A DNA stretch of 64,000 bases, taken from NCBI RefSeq assembly GCF_003351025.1, contig NZ_QPCG01000002.1, positions 1,133,288 through 1,197,287 on the forward strand, given 5' to 3'. The stretch comes from Mucilaginibacter endophyticus (GTDB lineage: Bacteria; Bacteroidota; Bacteroidia; Sphingobacteriales; Sphingobacteriaceae). Within the stretch, counting starts at the first letter, position 1, and every line of letters starts with the position of its first letter. Positions 37,645 to 46,248 of this stretch are shown here, piece after piece. Under the pieces are notes generated by a model. It made no database searches and was not told where the DNA came from. It saw only the letters and a program-made list of their open reading frames with translations. Both the position numbers and the translations under genes were made by a program.

Positions 37645-39972
37645 ATGTTCAGACGTATACGCAATCGCTTTTTAAGATATTTCGTCATATTAATATACTT
37701 CATTATCATTTTTTTCTGTTCGATAGAACTTAATTTCTTTGGACTTTTCGGATACTCTCCTGACATGCAGGACATTAAAAGCCCCGTACTTTCGGTAGGA
37801 TCGGAAGTTTATACGGCCGATGGTAAACTAATTGGTCAGTATTATAAGGAAAACCGCTCGCCTATCGAATTTAAAGAGATCTCCCCTAACCTTGTAAATG
37901 CCCTTGTAGCCACTGAAGACGCACGTTTTTACAGTCATGGCGGTGTAGATTTTTACTCCTTTTTCACGAGTGTACTTTCAACTGCCAAAGGCGATAAAAG
38001 GGGTGCCAGTACCATCACTCAACAGTTGGCCAAAAACCTTTTTGAAACACGTAAAAAGAAATCGCAAGGGATCATTAAGCATATCCCGGTATTGCGTACC
38101 GTTGTTTATAAGTGCAAGGAATGGCTTACCGCCTTTAAAATTGAGCACGTTTACAACAAGCAGCAAATATTAACCCTGTATTTCAATACGGTACCGTTCG
38201 GCAATAATACGTATGGTATAAAAACAGCATCGTTAAAATATTTCAACAAACAGCCGGGTACTTTAAATCCAGCCGAATCAGCATTACTTATCGGTATGCT
38301 TAAGGCTACCTCAAACTACAATCCAATTAAAAACCCGCAACGTGCTATCGAAAGGCGTAACACCGTTTTGGGTCAGATGGAAAAATACAAATACCTCACT
38401 GCCGAACAATTTAAAACCAACGTAGCATTGCCGCTCGGTCTTGATCTGAGTTATGTTGAAGATGACTCCCATGGCGACTCATACCTGCGCCGCGCAGTGG
38501 AAAAATGGCTGGATAAATGGTGCAAGGATAACGACTACAACCTTTATGAGGATGGATTGAAGATCTATACCACCATCGACTCAAAAATGCAGCAATATGC
38601 CGAAGAAGCCGTTGCCGAAAAGATGAAGATGCTGCAAAAACGCTTCTACAATCTGTGGGGAAACAAAAACCCCTGGCGCGATTCAAAAGGCGTTGAAATC
38701 AAAGATTTCATCCTGAAAAACGAGCAACGCTTAGGTATTTATAAGTTGCTGGAAAAAAAATACAACGGTGATACCGTAAAGATCCAGGACTACTTCAAAA
38801 CAAAGAAAAAGATGAAGGTGTTCACCTGGCATGGTGAACGGGATACAACCTTCTCTACCATCGACTCGATAAAATATTATGCCAAGATCCTGAACACAGG
38901 CATGATGACACTGGAACCATCGACCGGCAAAATAAAGGTTTGGATTGGCGGTATCGATCACCGTTTCTTCAATTACGACCACGTAAACCAAAGCCGCAGG
39001 CAGGCAGGTTCAACCTTTAAACCTTTCGCTTATTTAACGGCTCTTGATAATGGGTTCACCCCTTGCGATAAGTTTACCGACAAACCGGTATCTATCAAAT
39101 ACAAGGACAACGGCGAGGATAAAGTTTGGGAACCTAACAATGCCGATTTTCATTTCTCTTACCGTGAAATGTCATTACGCTGGGCTATGGGTAAATCTGT
39201 AAACTCTATCACCGCACAGCTAACCGAAAAAGTAGGCTGGGATAAAATTGTTGAATACGCTCACCGTTGCGGTATCGAAAGTCCGCTCAAATCGGTTCCA
39301 TCAGTATCCTTAGGATCAAACGACGTTTCGGTTTATGAAATGGTGAGGGCATACAGTACTTTCCTGAATAAAGGCGAAAAACTTGACCCGCTGCTGGTAA
39401 CCAAAATCACCGATCAGCAGGGCAATGTGATACAGGAGTTTAAGCTTAAAACCGAGAAAGTATTAAGCGAAGAAACCGCATGGCTCATGCTTTACATGTT
39501 CCGCGGAGGTATGGAAGAACCTGGTGGTACATCGCAAGCACTTTGGGAATACAATGGCCTTTGGAAAAAAGACAACCAGATTGGTGGTAAAACCGGCACA
39601 TCATCCGACTATGTTGACGGTTGGTACATGGGTATTACCAAAGACCTCGTAACCGGTGTTTGGGTTGGTGCCGATGACCGCTCAGTACACTTTACCACAT
39701 CCGAAACAGGCGAAGGCTCACACACCGCCCTCCCTATCTTCGGTAGCTTTATGGAAAGGGTTTATGCTGATAAATCGCTGGGGTATACTTACGGGCCATT
39801 CCCTAAACCGTGGAGCAAGATCACCAAAACCTATAATTGCCCATCGCCACACATTGAAGAAGACACTACTTCAACAGATAGCTTAAGCAACCCTATTGAT
39901 ACAACCGGCGTAACACCTGTGCAAGAAAGCAATCCGGAAAACCCGGAAAACACACCGCCGGGGAATAAATAA
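37645..39972 (+). CDS. Penicillin-binding protein 1A-type peptidoglycan glycosyltransferase/transpeptidase
   Basis: The 775-residue bifunctional enzyme has one N-terminal membrane anchor (YFVILIYFIIIFFCSIELNF). The GT51 domain (about residues 60-240) shows ATEDARFYSHGGVDF and GASTITQQLAKNLFETRKKK. The transpeptidase domain has the active-site STFK at 456-459 (RRQAGSTFKPF), SVN in GKSVNSITAQL, and KTGTSSDYVDGWYMG. It polymerises and cross-links peptidoglycan on the periplasmic side. The C-terminal tail is Pro/Asn/Ser-rich and short. It is probably expressed alone. Confidence 0.96.
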   Translation: MFRRIRNRFLRYFVILIYFIIIFFCSIELNFFGLFGYSPDMQDIKSPVLSVGSEVYTADGKLIGQYYKENRSPIEFKEISPNLVNALVATEDARFYSHGGVDFYSFFTSVLSTAKGDKRGASTITQQLAKNLFETRKKKSQGIIKHIPVLRTVVYKCKEWLTAFKIEHVYNKQQILTLYFNTVPFGNNTYGIKTASLKYFNKQPGTLNPAESALLIGMLKATSNYNPIKNPQRAIERRNTVLGQMEKYKYLTAEQFKTNVALPLGLDLSYVEDDSHGDSYLRRAVEKWLDKWCKDNDYNLYEDGLKIYTTIDSKMQQYAEEAVAEKMKMLQKRFYNLWGNKNPWRDSKGVEIKDFILKNEQRLGIYKLLEKKYNGDTVKIQDYFKTKKKMKVFTWHGERDTTFSTIDSIKYYAKILNTGMMTLEPSTGKIKVWIGGIDHRFFNYDHVNQSRRQAGSTFKPFAYLTALDNGFTPCDKFTDKPVSIKYKDNGEDKVWEPNNADFHFSYREMSLRWAMGKSVNSITAQLTEKVGWDKIVEYAHRCGIESPLKSVPSVSLGSNDVSVYEMVRAYSTFLNKGEKLDPLLVTKITDQQGNVIQEFKLKTEKVLSEETAWLMLYMFRGGMEEPGGTSQALWEYNGLWKKDNQIGGKTGTSSDYVDGWYMGITKDLVTGVWVGADDRSVHFTTSETGEGSHTALPIFGSFMERVYADKSLGYTYGPFPKPWSKITKTYNCPSPHIEEDTTSTDSLSNPIDTTGVTPVQESNPENPENTPPGNK

Positions 39973-40084
39973 AAGATTATCGGCGCTTACTTTCTGTTGA
40001 TGAAAAGAAAATGAATAAGGTTGTTTTTTAATTAAGAGCAACCTTATTTTGTTAAATTAGCCATATCTATTTATTAAATAATAT

Positions 40085-43000
40085 ATGAATAAAGTTTACT
40101 CACTTTTCAATAGAGTTAAAAAGCACACCATTGTATTATTTTGTATAGTTGGCTCGCTGTTGATTGGCACCAACGCTCAGGCCCAATACTTTGGCCAAAA
40201 CAAAGTAAGATATAAAAACCTCAAGTTTAACGTTTACAAAACCCCTCACTTTGAGATTTACTACTATCTGAAAAACGATAGCATGGTTAAGCGTTTTGCC
40301 CAGGAAAGTGAGTTATGGTATACGCTGCACCAGCAGGTTTTCAGAGATACCTTTAAACATGCCAACCCCATCATACTTTACGCCAACCACCCCGATTTCC
40401 AGCAAACTACCGCTATCGATGGCGAGATTGGTGTAGGTACAGGCGGTGTTACCGAAGGCCTTAAAAACCGTGTAGTAATGCCCGTAATGGAAACCAACCA
40501 AACCACAAGGCACGTAATTGGACACGAGTTGGTGCATGCTTTTCAGTACCGTTTACTGATGGGGCATGATTCATCTGAGTATGAAAACATAAACAACATT
40601 CCGTTGTGGATGATTGAGGGGATGGCCGAGTACCTATCATTAGGAAAGAAAGATACATATACAGCCATGTGGATGCGGGATGCTTACCTGAACCACGATA
40701 TCCCTTCGGTACGTGACCTTACCGAGAGCAGTAAATATTTCCCATATCGTTATGGCGAGGCATTCTGGTCGTTCATAGGTTCAACTTATGGCGATACGGT
40801 TATAGTGCCCTTCTTTAAAAACGCGGCCAAATTTGGTTTGGAATATGGTATCAGGCGGACATTCGGTTATGACGACCGTACGCTCTCCCGCCTTTGGAAA
40901 AACTCTATTGAGGCCACATATAAGCCGTTTTTAAAGGACACCACCCAAACTCCCAAGGGCATAAAACTAATTGACAGTAAAAACGGCGGCGACCTCGTGG
41001 TTGCGCCTTCTGTAAGCCCCGATGGTAAATATGTGGCCTTCCTCTCGGCCAAGAGCCTATTTAGTATTGACCTTTACCTGGCCGACGCCAAAACAGGGCG
41101 AATCTTGAGAAAGCTCACCAGCAAAGTGTCCAATACCCATATTGATGAGTTTAACTTCATCGAGTCGGCAGGCGCATGGTCGCCGGATGGAAGCAAGTTT
41201 GCCTTTAGCGTATTTAGCAAGGGGCGTAATAAACTTGATGTTGTCGATCTTAAAAGCGGCAATGTGATTGACGATTTCTCTATGGAACAGGTTGAGCAGT
41301 TCAGTAACCTGTCATGGTCGCCAAATGGTAAGGATATTGTTTTCCAGGGCCTGGTTGAAGGTCAGAGCGATTTGTATTCTTATAACTTCGATACAAAAAA
41401 AATCACACAGCTTACCAACGATAAATATTCAGATTATCAGCCAAGCTATTCGCCTGATGGTAAAAAGATCATCTTCTCGAGCGACAGAACCACCTACGAT
41501 CAAAGCCTTGAACAGGACATCCCTTTCAATCTTGCCGAACTTGACCTGGAAACAGGAAAAGTAACCGATATCAAGATTTTTAATGGATCAAACAATCTGA
41601 ACCCACAATATTCAGCTGATGGGTGCCAGATCTATTTCTTATCCAACCGTGATGGTTTTCGCAACCTGTACCGGTATACTATTGAAGGTGGCAAGATAGA
41701 GCAAATGACAAATTTGTTCACAGGTATTTCGGGTATTACCGAGTATTCTCCGGCATTGAGTATTTCTAATCACGATGACGTGGTTTATTCATACTACCGT
41801 GCGCAAAAATATTCTATTTATAATGCCAAGGCGTCAGACTTTACACCTGTTGTAGTGCAACCGGGCGATGTTAATTTTGCAGCGGGCACATTGCCCCCAA
41901 ATCGTTCTGTAGGTGTCGATCTGATCAACTCCAACCTGAATAATTTCCTTGCTTATCGTAAAATCCCAACCGATTCGGTTAAGGCTATCCCATTCCGTTC
42001 AAAATTCAAGCTGGATTACCTGGCCGGCAGTGGTATCGGTGTGGGTGTGAGTAACTTCTACGGTACAAGTCTTTCAAGTGGTATCCAGGGCGTATTCAGT
42101 GATATTTTAGGTCGTAACCAGATCTTTGCAGCCGCATCAGTAAACGGGCAGATCTATGATTCGGGCGCTGCTGTGACCTATGTAAACCAAACCGGCCGCT
42201 GGAACCTGGGCGTTGGTGTTTCACATATCCCATACCAGTTTGGCTTCAATACAACCACTTACCCAACAAGAAATGTAAACGGCAAGAATCAAACCGTATA
42301 CTCAGACAACATTGACATTATCCGCAACTTTGAGGACGCGGGCAGGGTATTTACCTCTTACCCTATCTCAAGAACAACGCGCTTTGAAGTAAGCGGAGCG
42401 GCATCACACAACTATTATCGTGTTGACCGTTATAGCGATTCCTACCTGCTTGATACTACGGTAGTGAATGGCAAACAACAGGTAGGTGTGGGTAATTACA
42501 TTTCATCCGACAGGAAAAAGATCCCTAACGATGAGGAATCAGCAACCCTTAACCAAAACTATGGTTCAACCTATTTCTATAATTTAAAGGCCTATTCCAT
42601 TTTAACCCTTTCAACCGCGTTAATTGGTGATAACTCGTTTTTTGGTGTTACTGCACCGTTAAACGGTTTCAGGTACAGGCTGGAAGCTGGTTATAACTTT
42701 GGTACTTACCGTTTCTTTTCGCCAACAATTGATGTAAGGAAATATGTACGGACTGCCCCGGTAACCTTTGCCGCCCGCTTCTTTGCTACCGGCCGTTTTG
42801 GTGATGATAAAGGGCTTTATCCATTATTTGTAGGTTATCCTTTTTATATCAGGGGCTATGAGGGGCAAACATTTTATAATAATGGCAAAGCCACAACCAA
42901 TGGCTTCACTATTGATCAATTATCGGGCAGCCGCTTAGCTGTGTTTAACTTCGAGGTGCGTTTACCGTTTACCGGCCCTGAAAAATTGGCCGCCATAAAA

Positions 43001-43300
43001 TCAAAATTCCTGTTTACCGATCTTAACTTGTTTTTTGACGCAGGTTTAGCCTGGAATGCGGGTGATCACATATACTTCCAGAAAGATCCCCCGGTAATTG
43101 GTCAGCAGGAGTTTACTGATAGCAATGGCACTGTAACTACTCAAAACCTGTACGGCCGAGTTCCTGCATTAAGTGCGGGAATCTCATTACGTATCAACGT
43201 TTTCGGCGCATTTATTTTGGAACCTTACCTTGCTGTTCCGTTTAACCGTAGCGATGTAAAAAAACCACTGTTTGGCTTAGGCTTTACGCCGGGCTGGTAA
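40085..43300 (+). CDS. Large envelope protein: gluzincin-like protease region, TolB-like propeller and C-terminal outer-membrane barrel
   Basis: The 1071-residue protein has a signal peptide ending GTNAQAQ. Residues ~25-290 contain HVIGHELVHAFQYRLL with HExxH at 147-151 and a downstream acidic helix LWMIEGMAEYLSLG (Glu near 178), the gluzincin (peptidase MA-like) zinc pattern. Residues ~300-600 hold PD40/WD40-like TolB repeats (VSPDGKYVAFLS, WSPDGSKFAFSV, WSPNGKDIVFQG, YSPDGKKIIFSS). The last ~400 residues have alternating strands and a typical barrel C-terminus with aromatic final residue (GFTPGW), like Omp85/BamA-type or surface-antigen barrels. Similar fusions occur in Bacteroidota; the role is not established. 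Confidence 0.75.
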   Translation: MNKVYSLFNRVKKHTIVLFCIVGSLLIGTNAQAQYFGQNKVRYKNLKFNVYKTPHFEIYYYLKNDSMVKRFAQESELWYTLHQQVFRDTFKHANPIILYANHPDFQQTTAIDGEIGVGTGGVTEGLKNRVVMPVMETNQTTRHVIGHELVHAFQYRLLMGHDSSEYENINNIPLWMIEGMAEYLSLGKKDTYTAMWMRDAYLNHDIPSVRDLTESSKYFPYRYGEAFWSFIGSTYGDTVIVPFFKNAAKFGLEYGIRRTFGYDDRTLSRLWKNSIEATYKPFLKDTTQTPKGIKLIDSKNGGDLVVAPSVSPDGKYVAFLSAKSLFSIDLYLADAKTGRILRKLTSKVSNTHIDEFNFIESAGAWSPDGSKFAFSVFSKGRNKLDVVDLKSGNVIDDFSMEQVEQFSNLSWSPNGKDIVFQGLVEGQSDLYSYNFDTKKITQLTNDKYSDYQPSYSPDGKKIIFSSDRTTYDQSLEQDIPFNLAELDLETGKVTDIKIFNGSNNLNPQYSADGCQIYFLSNRDGFRNLYRYTIEGGKIEQMTNLFTGISGITEYSPALSISNHDDVVYSYYRAQKYSIYNAKASDFTPVVVQPGDVNFAAGTLPPNRSVGVDLINSNLNNFLAYRKIPTDSVKAIPFRSKFKLDYLAGSGIGVGVSNFYGTSLSSGIQGVFSDILGRNQIFAAASVNGQIYDSGAAVTYVNQTGRWNLGVGVSHIPYQFGFNTTTYPTRNVNGKNQTVYSDNIDIIRNFEDAGRVFTSYPISRTTRFEVSGAASHNYYRVDRYSDSYLLDTTVVNGKQQVGVGNYISSDRKKIPNDEESATLNQNYGSTYFYNLKAYSILTLSTALIGDNSFFGVTAPLNGFRYRLEAGYNFGTYRFFSPTIDVRKYVRTAPVTFAARFFATGRFGDDKGLYPLFVGYPFYIRGYEGQTFYNNGKATTNGFTIDQLSGSRLAVFNFEVRLPFTGPEKLAAIKSKFLFTDLNLFFDAGLAWNAGDHIYFQKDPPVIGQQEFTDSNGTVTTQNLYGRVPALSAGISLRINVFGAFILEPYLAVPFNRSDVKKPLFGLGFTPGW

Positions 43301-43320
43301 TAATCTTCATGTTTTGAAAC

Positions 43321-43350
43321 AAAAAAAGCGGCTGATAGGCCGCTTTTTTT
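43321..43350 (+). terminator. Rho-independent terminator after the propeller-barrel gene
   Basis: AAAAAAAGCGGC / GCCGCTTTTTTT forms a strong stem around TGATAG, 20 bp after the stop codon. Confidence 0.9.
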
Positions 43351-43410
43351 GTTGGCCTCCTTAATCCAAGAAGCTCAAAAAAACATTGGAATATTTGATA
43401 TTCAATAGAT

Positions 43411-43541
43411 TTCATTGCCGTTGACTTTAGTCAACGGATTAGCTACAACTTGCAAAGGGCTTTAGCCAAAACATAGCTCAATTTTTGGCTAAAGCCTCTT
43501 CATTTATCCTTTAACCGTTGACTGAAGTCAACGGCAATGAA
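43411..43541. repeat. Dispersed inverted repeat, TTCATTGCCGTTGAC type
   Basis: Left end TTCATTGCCGTTGACTTTAG and right end complement TTCATTGCCGTTGACTTCAG differ by one base over 20 bp, and each end is itself palindromic (CCGTTGACTTTAGTCAACGG). A second inverted pair TTTAGCCAAAA / TTTTGGCTAAA lies inside. It sits in the gap before the APH-fold gene. Confidence 0.8.
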
Positions 43542-43561
43542 TAAAATTTATTTTATACCTA

Positions 43562-44569
43562 TTAAAACTCCGGTAGTAATACATGTGCCGTATCCATCCA
43601 TTTCTTAATCAGCACAATGCGATCTTTCATAAACTTAGGCCCCCAGAATAAATTTGACCAATCATCAAAGTTCTCGCACTGAAAGCCGAAATAAAACAAC
43701 CAAAAGCCGAACCCCAGGTATGGAATAGCGGCTATTTCTTCATTTGATAATGGACGCACTTTACAATAGCTATCAACAAAGATCCGGAAGGCACGGCGCG
43801 CCTCTTGCTCAGTGATTTTGCCGTAGGTAAACTCTAAAAAGTAGTGAATAAAAAAGGAAGTGATATCATAGGCCAATAGCCCTTTTCCTACAAAATCAAA
43901 GTCAAAAAAGGTTATCTCATTATCGCCTGTGAAATGAAAATTTTTAGGCATAAAATCAAAGTGACAATAGCCATAACTAAAACTCCGGTCAAATTGCTTA
44001 TACTGTTCAATTACTTCCGTGGCAGTTTGCTTTAGATAGGCATAATCCTCTTCCAGTCCTGCCAATGCAGGTTCAAGTATTTTAAGTGGATTAATGAAAA
44101 CGGTTTCTATTGAGTACTGCCGGCGATCATAACTGAGCTCAATTGATGAAGTAATATGATGTATAACTGCCATCTCCCGGCCTACGGTTTCTAGCTGAGC
44201 ATCGCTCATGGCATAAACAACGCTGCCTTGCGCCCAAGAAAATAAAACGCCGTAGCGTGTACCTTCAGCTGCATTAAAGGCTTGTATGATATCGCCGTTT
44301 TTATCAGGAATTGGTCGGGATACTTTTGCTCCTTTTTGAAACAGGATGGTCAACAATTCAACCTCTCCCCTGATCTCTTCCAGTTTACGGTGCGCATCAC
44401 GATAAATTTTGAAAATGTGTTTTTCTGTAGTGTTCTCTATAACGTAAGTATCGCTCACATTACGGATCAACAGTCTGCAGGTAGTATCGCTTAAACCATA
44501 ACTTTCCTGAAGTTTTACATTGAGCGCTTTTGACGATAAGGTTGAGTATTGCGTAGGAAAGATCTCCAT
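43562..44569 (-). CDS. APH-family kinase-like phosphotransferase
   Basis: The 335-residue cytosolic protein has the aminoglycoside phosphotransferase/choline kinase fold. The catalytic loop GYCHFDFMPKNFHF (HxDxxxxN, about 207-220) is followed by the metal-binding ITFFDFDFVGKGLLAYDI. A phosphate-binding Lys region lies in TTEKHIFKIYRD near residue 55. The family includes homoserine kinase type II, choline and fructosamine kinases and antibiotic kinases, so the substrate here is open. A resistance role is not supported by anything in the context. Confidence 0.85.
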   Translation of the reverse strand: MEIFPTQYSTLSSKALNVKLQESYGLSDTTCRLLIRNVSDTYVIENTTEKHIFKIYRDAHRKLEEIRGEVELLTILFQKGAKVSRPIPDKNGDIIQAFNAAEGTRYGVLFSWAQGSVVYAMSDAQLETVGREMAVIHHITSSIELSYDRRQYSIETVFINPLKILEPALAGLEEDYAYLKQTATEVIEQYKQFDRSFSYGYCHFDFMPKNFHFTGDNEITFFDFDFVGKGLLAYDITSFFIHYFLEFTYGKITEQEARRAFRIFVDSYCKVRPLSNEEIAAIPYLGFGFWLFYFGFQCENFDDWSNLFWGPKFMKDRIVLIKKWMDTAHVLLPEF

Positions 44570-44659
44570 AGGTAAACAAAGTTAGCTATAATCTGCAACC
44601 CAGCTGCGTATTTCAAAACCTATTTATATTTTGTATGTTTAGCTTATAACCTACACACT

Positions 44660-45229
44660 ATGAAAAAGTTACTGTTATTTACATTTACCGTATTTTGTCC
44701 TGCGATAATGCTGGCCCAAACCGTAAATAAAAGCAGTACCGCCCCAACAGGGGGAACCATGCTCCCTAATAATGATATTGTAAAAAATATATCAATAGTA
44801 CCTTACATCCACACGTTTTACCTCTTCATATTAAAAACTCATTTAACCCGTACCTATACCAGCCGGGGACCAATCACCATGTTTGTACCTGTTGATGAGG
44901 GATACACCGATATGCCTACCGGCAGATTTGATTCGCTTGCCAAACCGGCGCATATCTGGGAGCTTACCGATCTTGTTACCTACCACGCTATAGCAGGACA
45001 GGTAAAAGCAAAAGATATTCAAAAAAAGATTAGCAAGGGAAAAGGCATGGCTACATTTACTACCCTTTCGGGCGGCAAATTGTTCGCTAAAATAGATAGT
45101 AATAACAATATAGTTTTGGTTGATGGTAATGGCGGCAAAAGCGTGATCAGCCAGTTTGATATCAAACAAAACAACGGCATTATACACCTGGTGAGCAAAG
45201 TATTGGTACCTAAAAAGAAGATCATATAA
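44660..45229 (+). CDS. Fasciclin-domain exported protein
   Basis: The 189-residue protein has a signal peptide (MKKLLLFTFTVFCPAIMLAQ). The single fasciclin (FAS1) domain shows PITMFVPVDEGYTDMP (FVPT-like H1 motif), LVTYHAIAGQVKAKDI and a C-terminal NNGIIHLVSKVLVPKK (H2 motif). FAS1 domains usually mediate adhesion outside the cell. The gene is divergent from the APH gene with a 90-bp gap. Confidence 0.9.
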   Translation: MKKLLLFTFTVFCPAIMLAQTVNKSSTAPTGGTMLPNNDIVKNISIVPYIHTFYLFILKTHLTRTYTSRGPITMFVPVDEGYTDMPTGRFDSLAKPAHIWELTDLVTYHAIAGQVKAKDIQKKISKGKGMATFTTLSGGKLFAKIDSNNNIVLVDGNGGKSVISQFDIKQNNGIIHLVSKVLVPKKKII

Positions 45230-45255
45230 ACAAACCCTCAGATGACAATCTCCCG

Positions 45256-45286
45256 ATACTATAATTACGTATTTGAGTTATAGTAT
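45256..45286. promoter_or_regulatory. Inverted repeat upstream of msrB
   Basis: ATACTATAA (45256-45264) and TTATAGTAT (45278-45286) form perfect 9-bp arms with 13 nt between them, 54 bp before the msrB start. The spacing (22 bp centre to centre) and AT-rich arms fit an operator for a dimeric regulator; the regulator is unknown. Confidence 0.45.
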
Positions 45287-45339
45287 ATAAAGGTTTCCCG
45301 CTCATAATAAGGAGCGTCAATAATCAAATACAATAAGTT

Positions 45340-45819
45340 ATGAAAATATTCATTTTAGCAGTGATTGCCTTAAGCGTCCTGACGGCGTTGGGATGTCAAA
45401 ATACAAACGGGCAGGATACCAAACATAAGTTAAGCAAACCTGCTGCCGAATGGAAAAAGACACTTACATCCAATCAATATCATATTATGGTTGAAAGCGG
45501 TACCGAACCGCCTTATCAGAACGAATATTGGAACAACCACGAAAAAGGCATTTATGTAAGTGCCGCAACCGGCGACACCCTATTCACCTCGGATGATAAA
45601 TTTGACAGCGGTACGGGCTGGCCAAGTTTTGTTAAACCTGTCGACCCGAAAAAAGTAGCAATAGTTACCGATAACAATTACGGCATGAGCCGCGACGAGG
45701 TTATCGAAAAAAGTACAGGCTTACACCTTGGCCATGTGTTTGATGATGGCCCTGCCGACCGCGGCGGCAAAAGGTATTGCATGAACTCAGGAGCTTTAAA
45801 ATTTATTAAAAAGCCATAA
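45340..45819 (+). CDS. msrB: Peptide-methionine (R)-S-oxide reductase, lipoprotein form lacking zinc Cys
   Basis: The 159-residue protein begins with a lipoprotein-like signal (MKIFILAVIALSVLTALGC). The MsrB core has DKFDSGTGWPSF, LHLGHVFDDGP and the active-site RYCMNSGALKF with Cys147. The two CxxC pairs that bind structural zinc in many MsrB proteins are replaced (YVSAATGDTLF, EKSTGLHLGH). It reduces methionine-R-sulfoxide in proteins, here most likely in the periplasm. Its last 14 bases overlap the 3' end of the convergent GIY-YIG-like gene. Confidence 0.93.
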   Translation: MKIFILAVIALSVLTALGCQNTNGQDTKHKLSKPAAEWKKTLTSNQYHIMVESGTEPPYQNEYWNNHEKGIYVSAATGDTLFTSDDKFDSGTGWPSFVKPVDPKKVAIVTDNNYGMSRDEVIEKSTGLHLGHVFDDGPADRGGKRYCMNSGALKFIKKP

Positions 45820-46162
45820 CCCTGCGGTTGGCATTCAGCGATGGGCGCAATTGAGGCCTTACGCGTAAACCTTGCTCATATTTTAATCCAATGGTCAGGT
45901 CTATCCAATCGGCGTTAACAGATCTGATCATTTTTTCTTTTTGTGGGCGTGTATAAGTGCTCACTACTTTAAAACGTTCCATAGCCTGCTCTTCGGTATT
46001 GATCTCCTCAAAGTAAACCAAACGGTTAAGCTGCTGCGCGTTGTCGAAAAACAAAGTTGGCATTTCGCTGTAAAACTGGATGGTTTTCATCAGGTCTGAA
46101 CATAAACCAACGTGTAAATTTTTACGGTTCCTGTCGGTGATGATATAAACAAAACGTTTCAT
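45806..46162 (-). CDS. Degenerate GIY-YIG-like protein
   Basis: The 118-residue protein follows the GIY-YIG fold: VYIITDRNRKNLHVGLCSDL at the start, LVYFEEINTEEQAMERFKVV in the middle, and RPQKEKMIRSVNADWIDL at the end. Against the usual family pattern, GIY is replaced by VYI, YIG by HVG, the Arg after it is absent, and the catalytic Glu (RE-K) is Phe in ERFKVV. I therefore expect a DNA-binding or scaffold role, or no nuclease activity. It faces the XRE gene across an 86-bp gap. Confidence 0.65.
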   Translation of the reverse strand: MKRFVYIITDRNRKNLHVGLCSDLMKTIQFYSEMPTLFFDNAQQLNRLVYFEEINTEEQAMERFKVVSTYTRPQKEKMIRSVNADWIDLTIGLKYEQGLRVRPQLRPSLNANRRVMAF

Positions 46163-46171
46163 TTTATGATA

Positions 46172-46248
46172 AAAAATTTGGTGAACGGATAATTATTACT
46201 AACTTTATGAGCATAAAATTACTAATAAATTTAGCAAATCCAAATTTT
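46172..46248. promoter_or_regulatory. Divergent control region, GIY-YIG-like and XRE genes
   Basis: Two TTACTAA direct repeats (46196-46202 and 46219-46225) lie between an inverted pair AAAATTTGG (46172-46180) and CCAAATTTT (46239-46247). The right arm touches the predicted XRE start. Auto-control by the XRE regulator is a guess from position. Confidence 0.35.

Noticed and set aside
43411..43541. CRISPR-like or tRNA-like structure
   Set aside because: The repeats are inverted and not regularly spaced with spacers, and there is no tRNA anticodon or T-arm pattern.
43562..44569. Aminoglycoside resistance gene
   Set aside because: Only the APH fold is visible; the family includes many housekeeping kinases and no resistance context exists.
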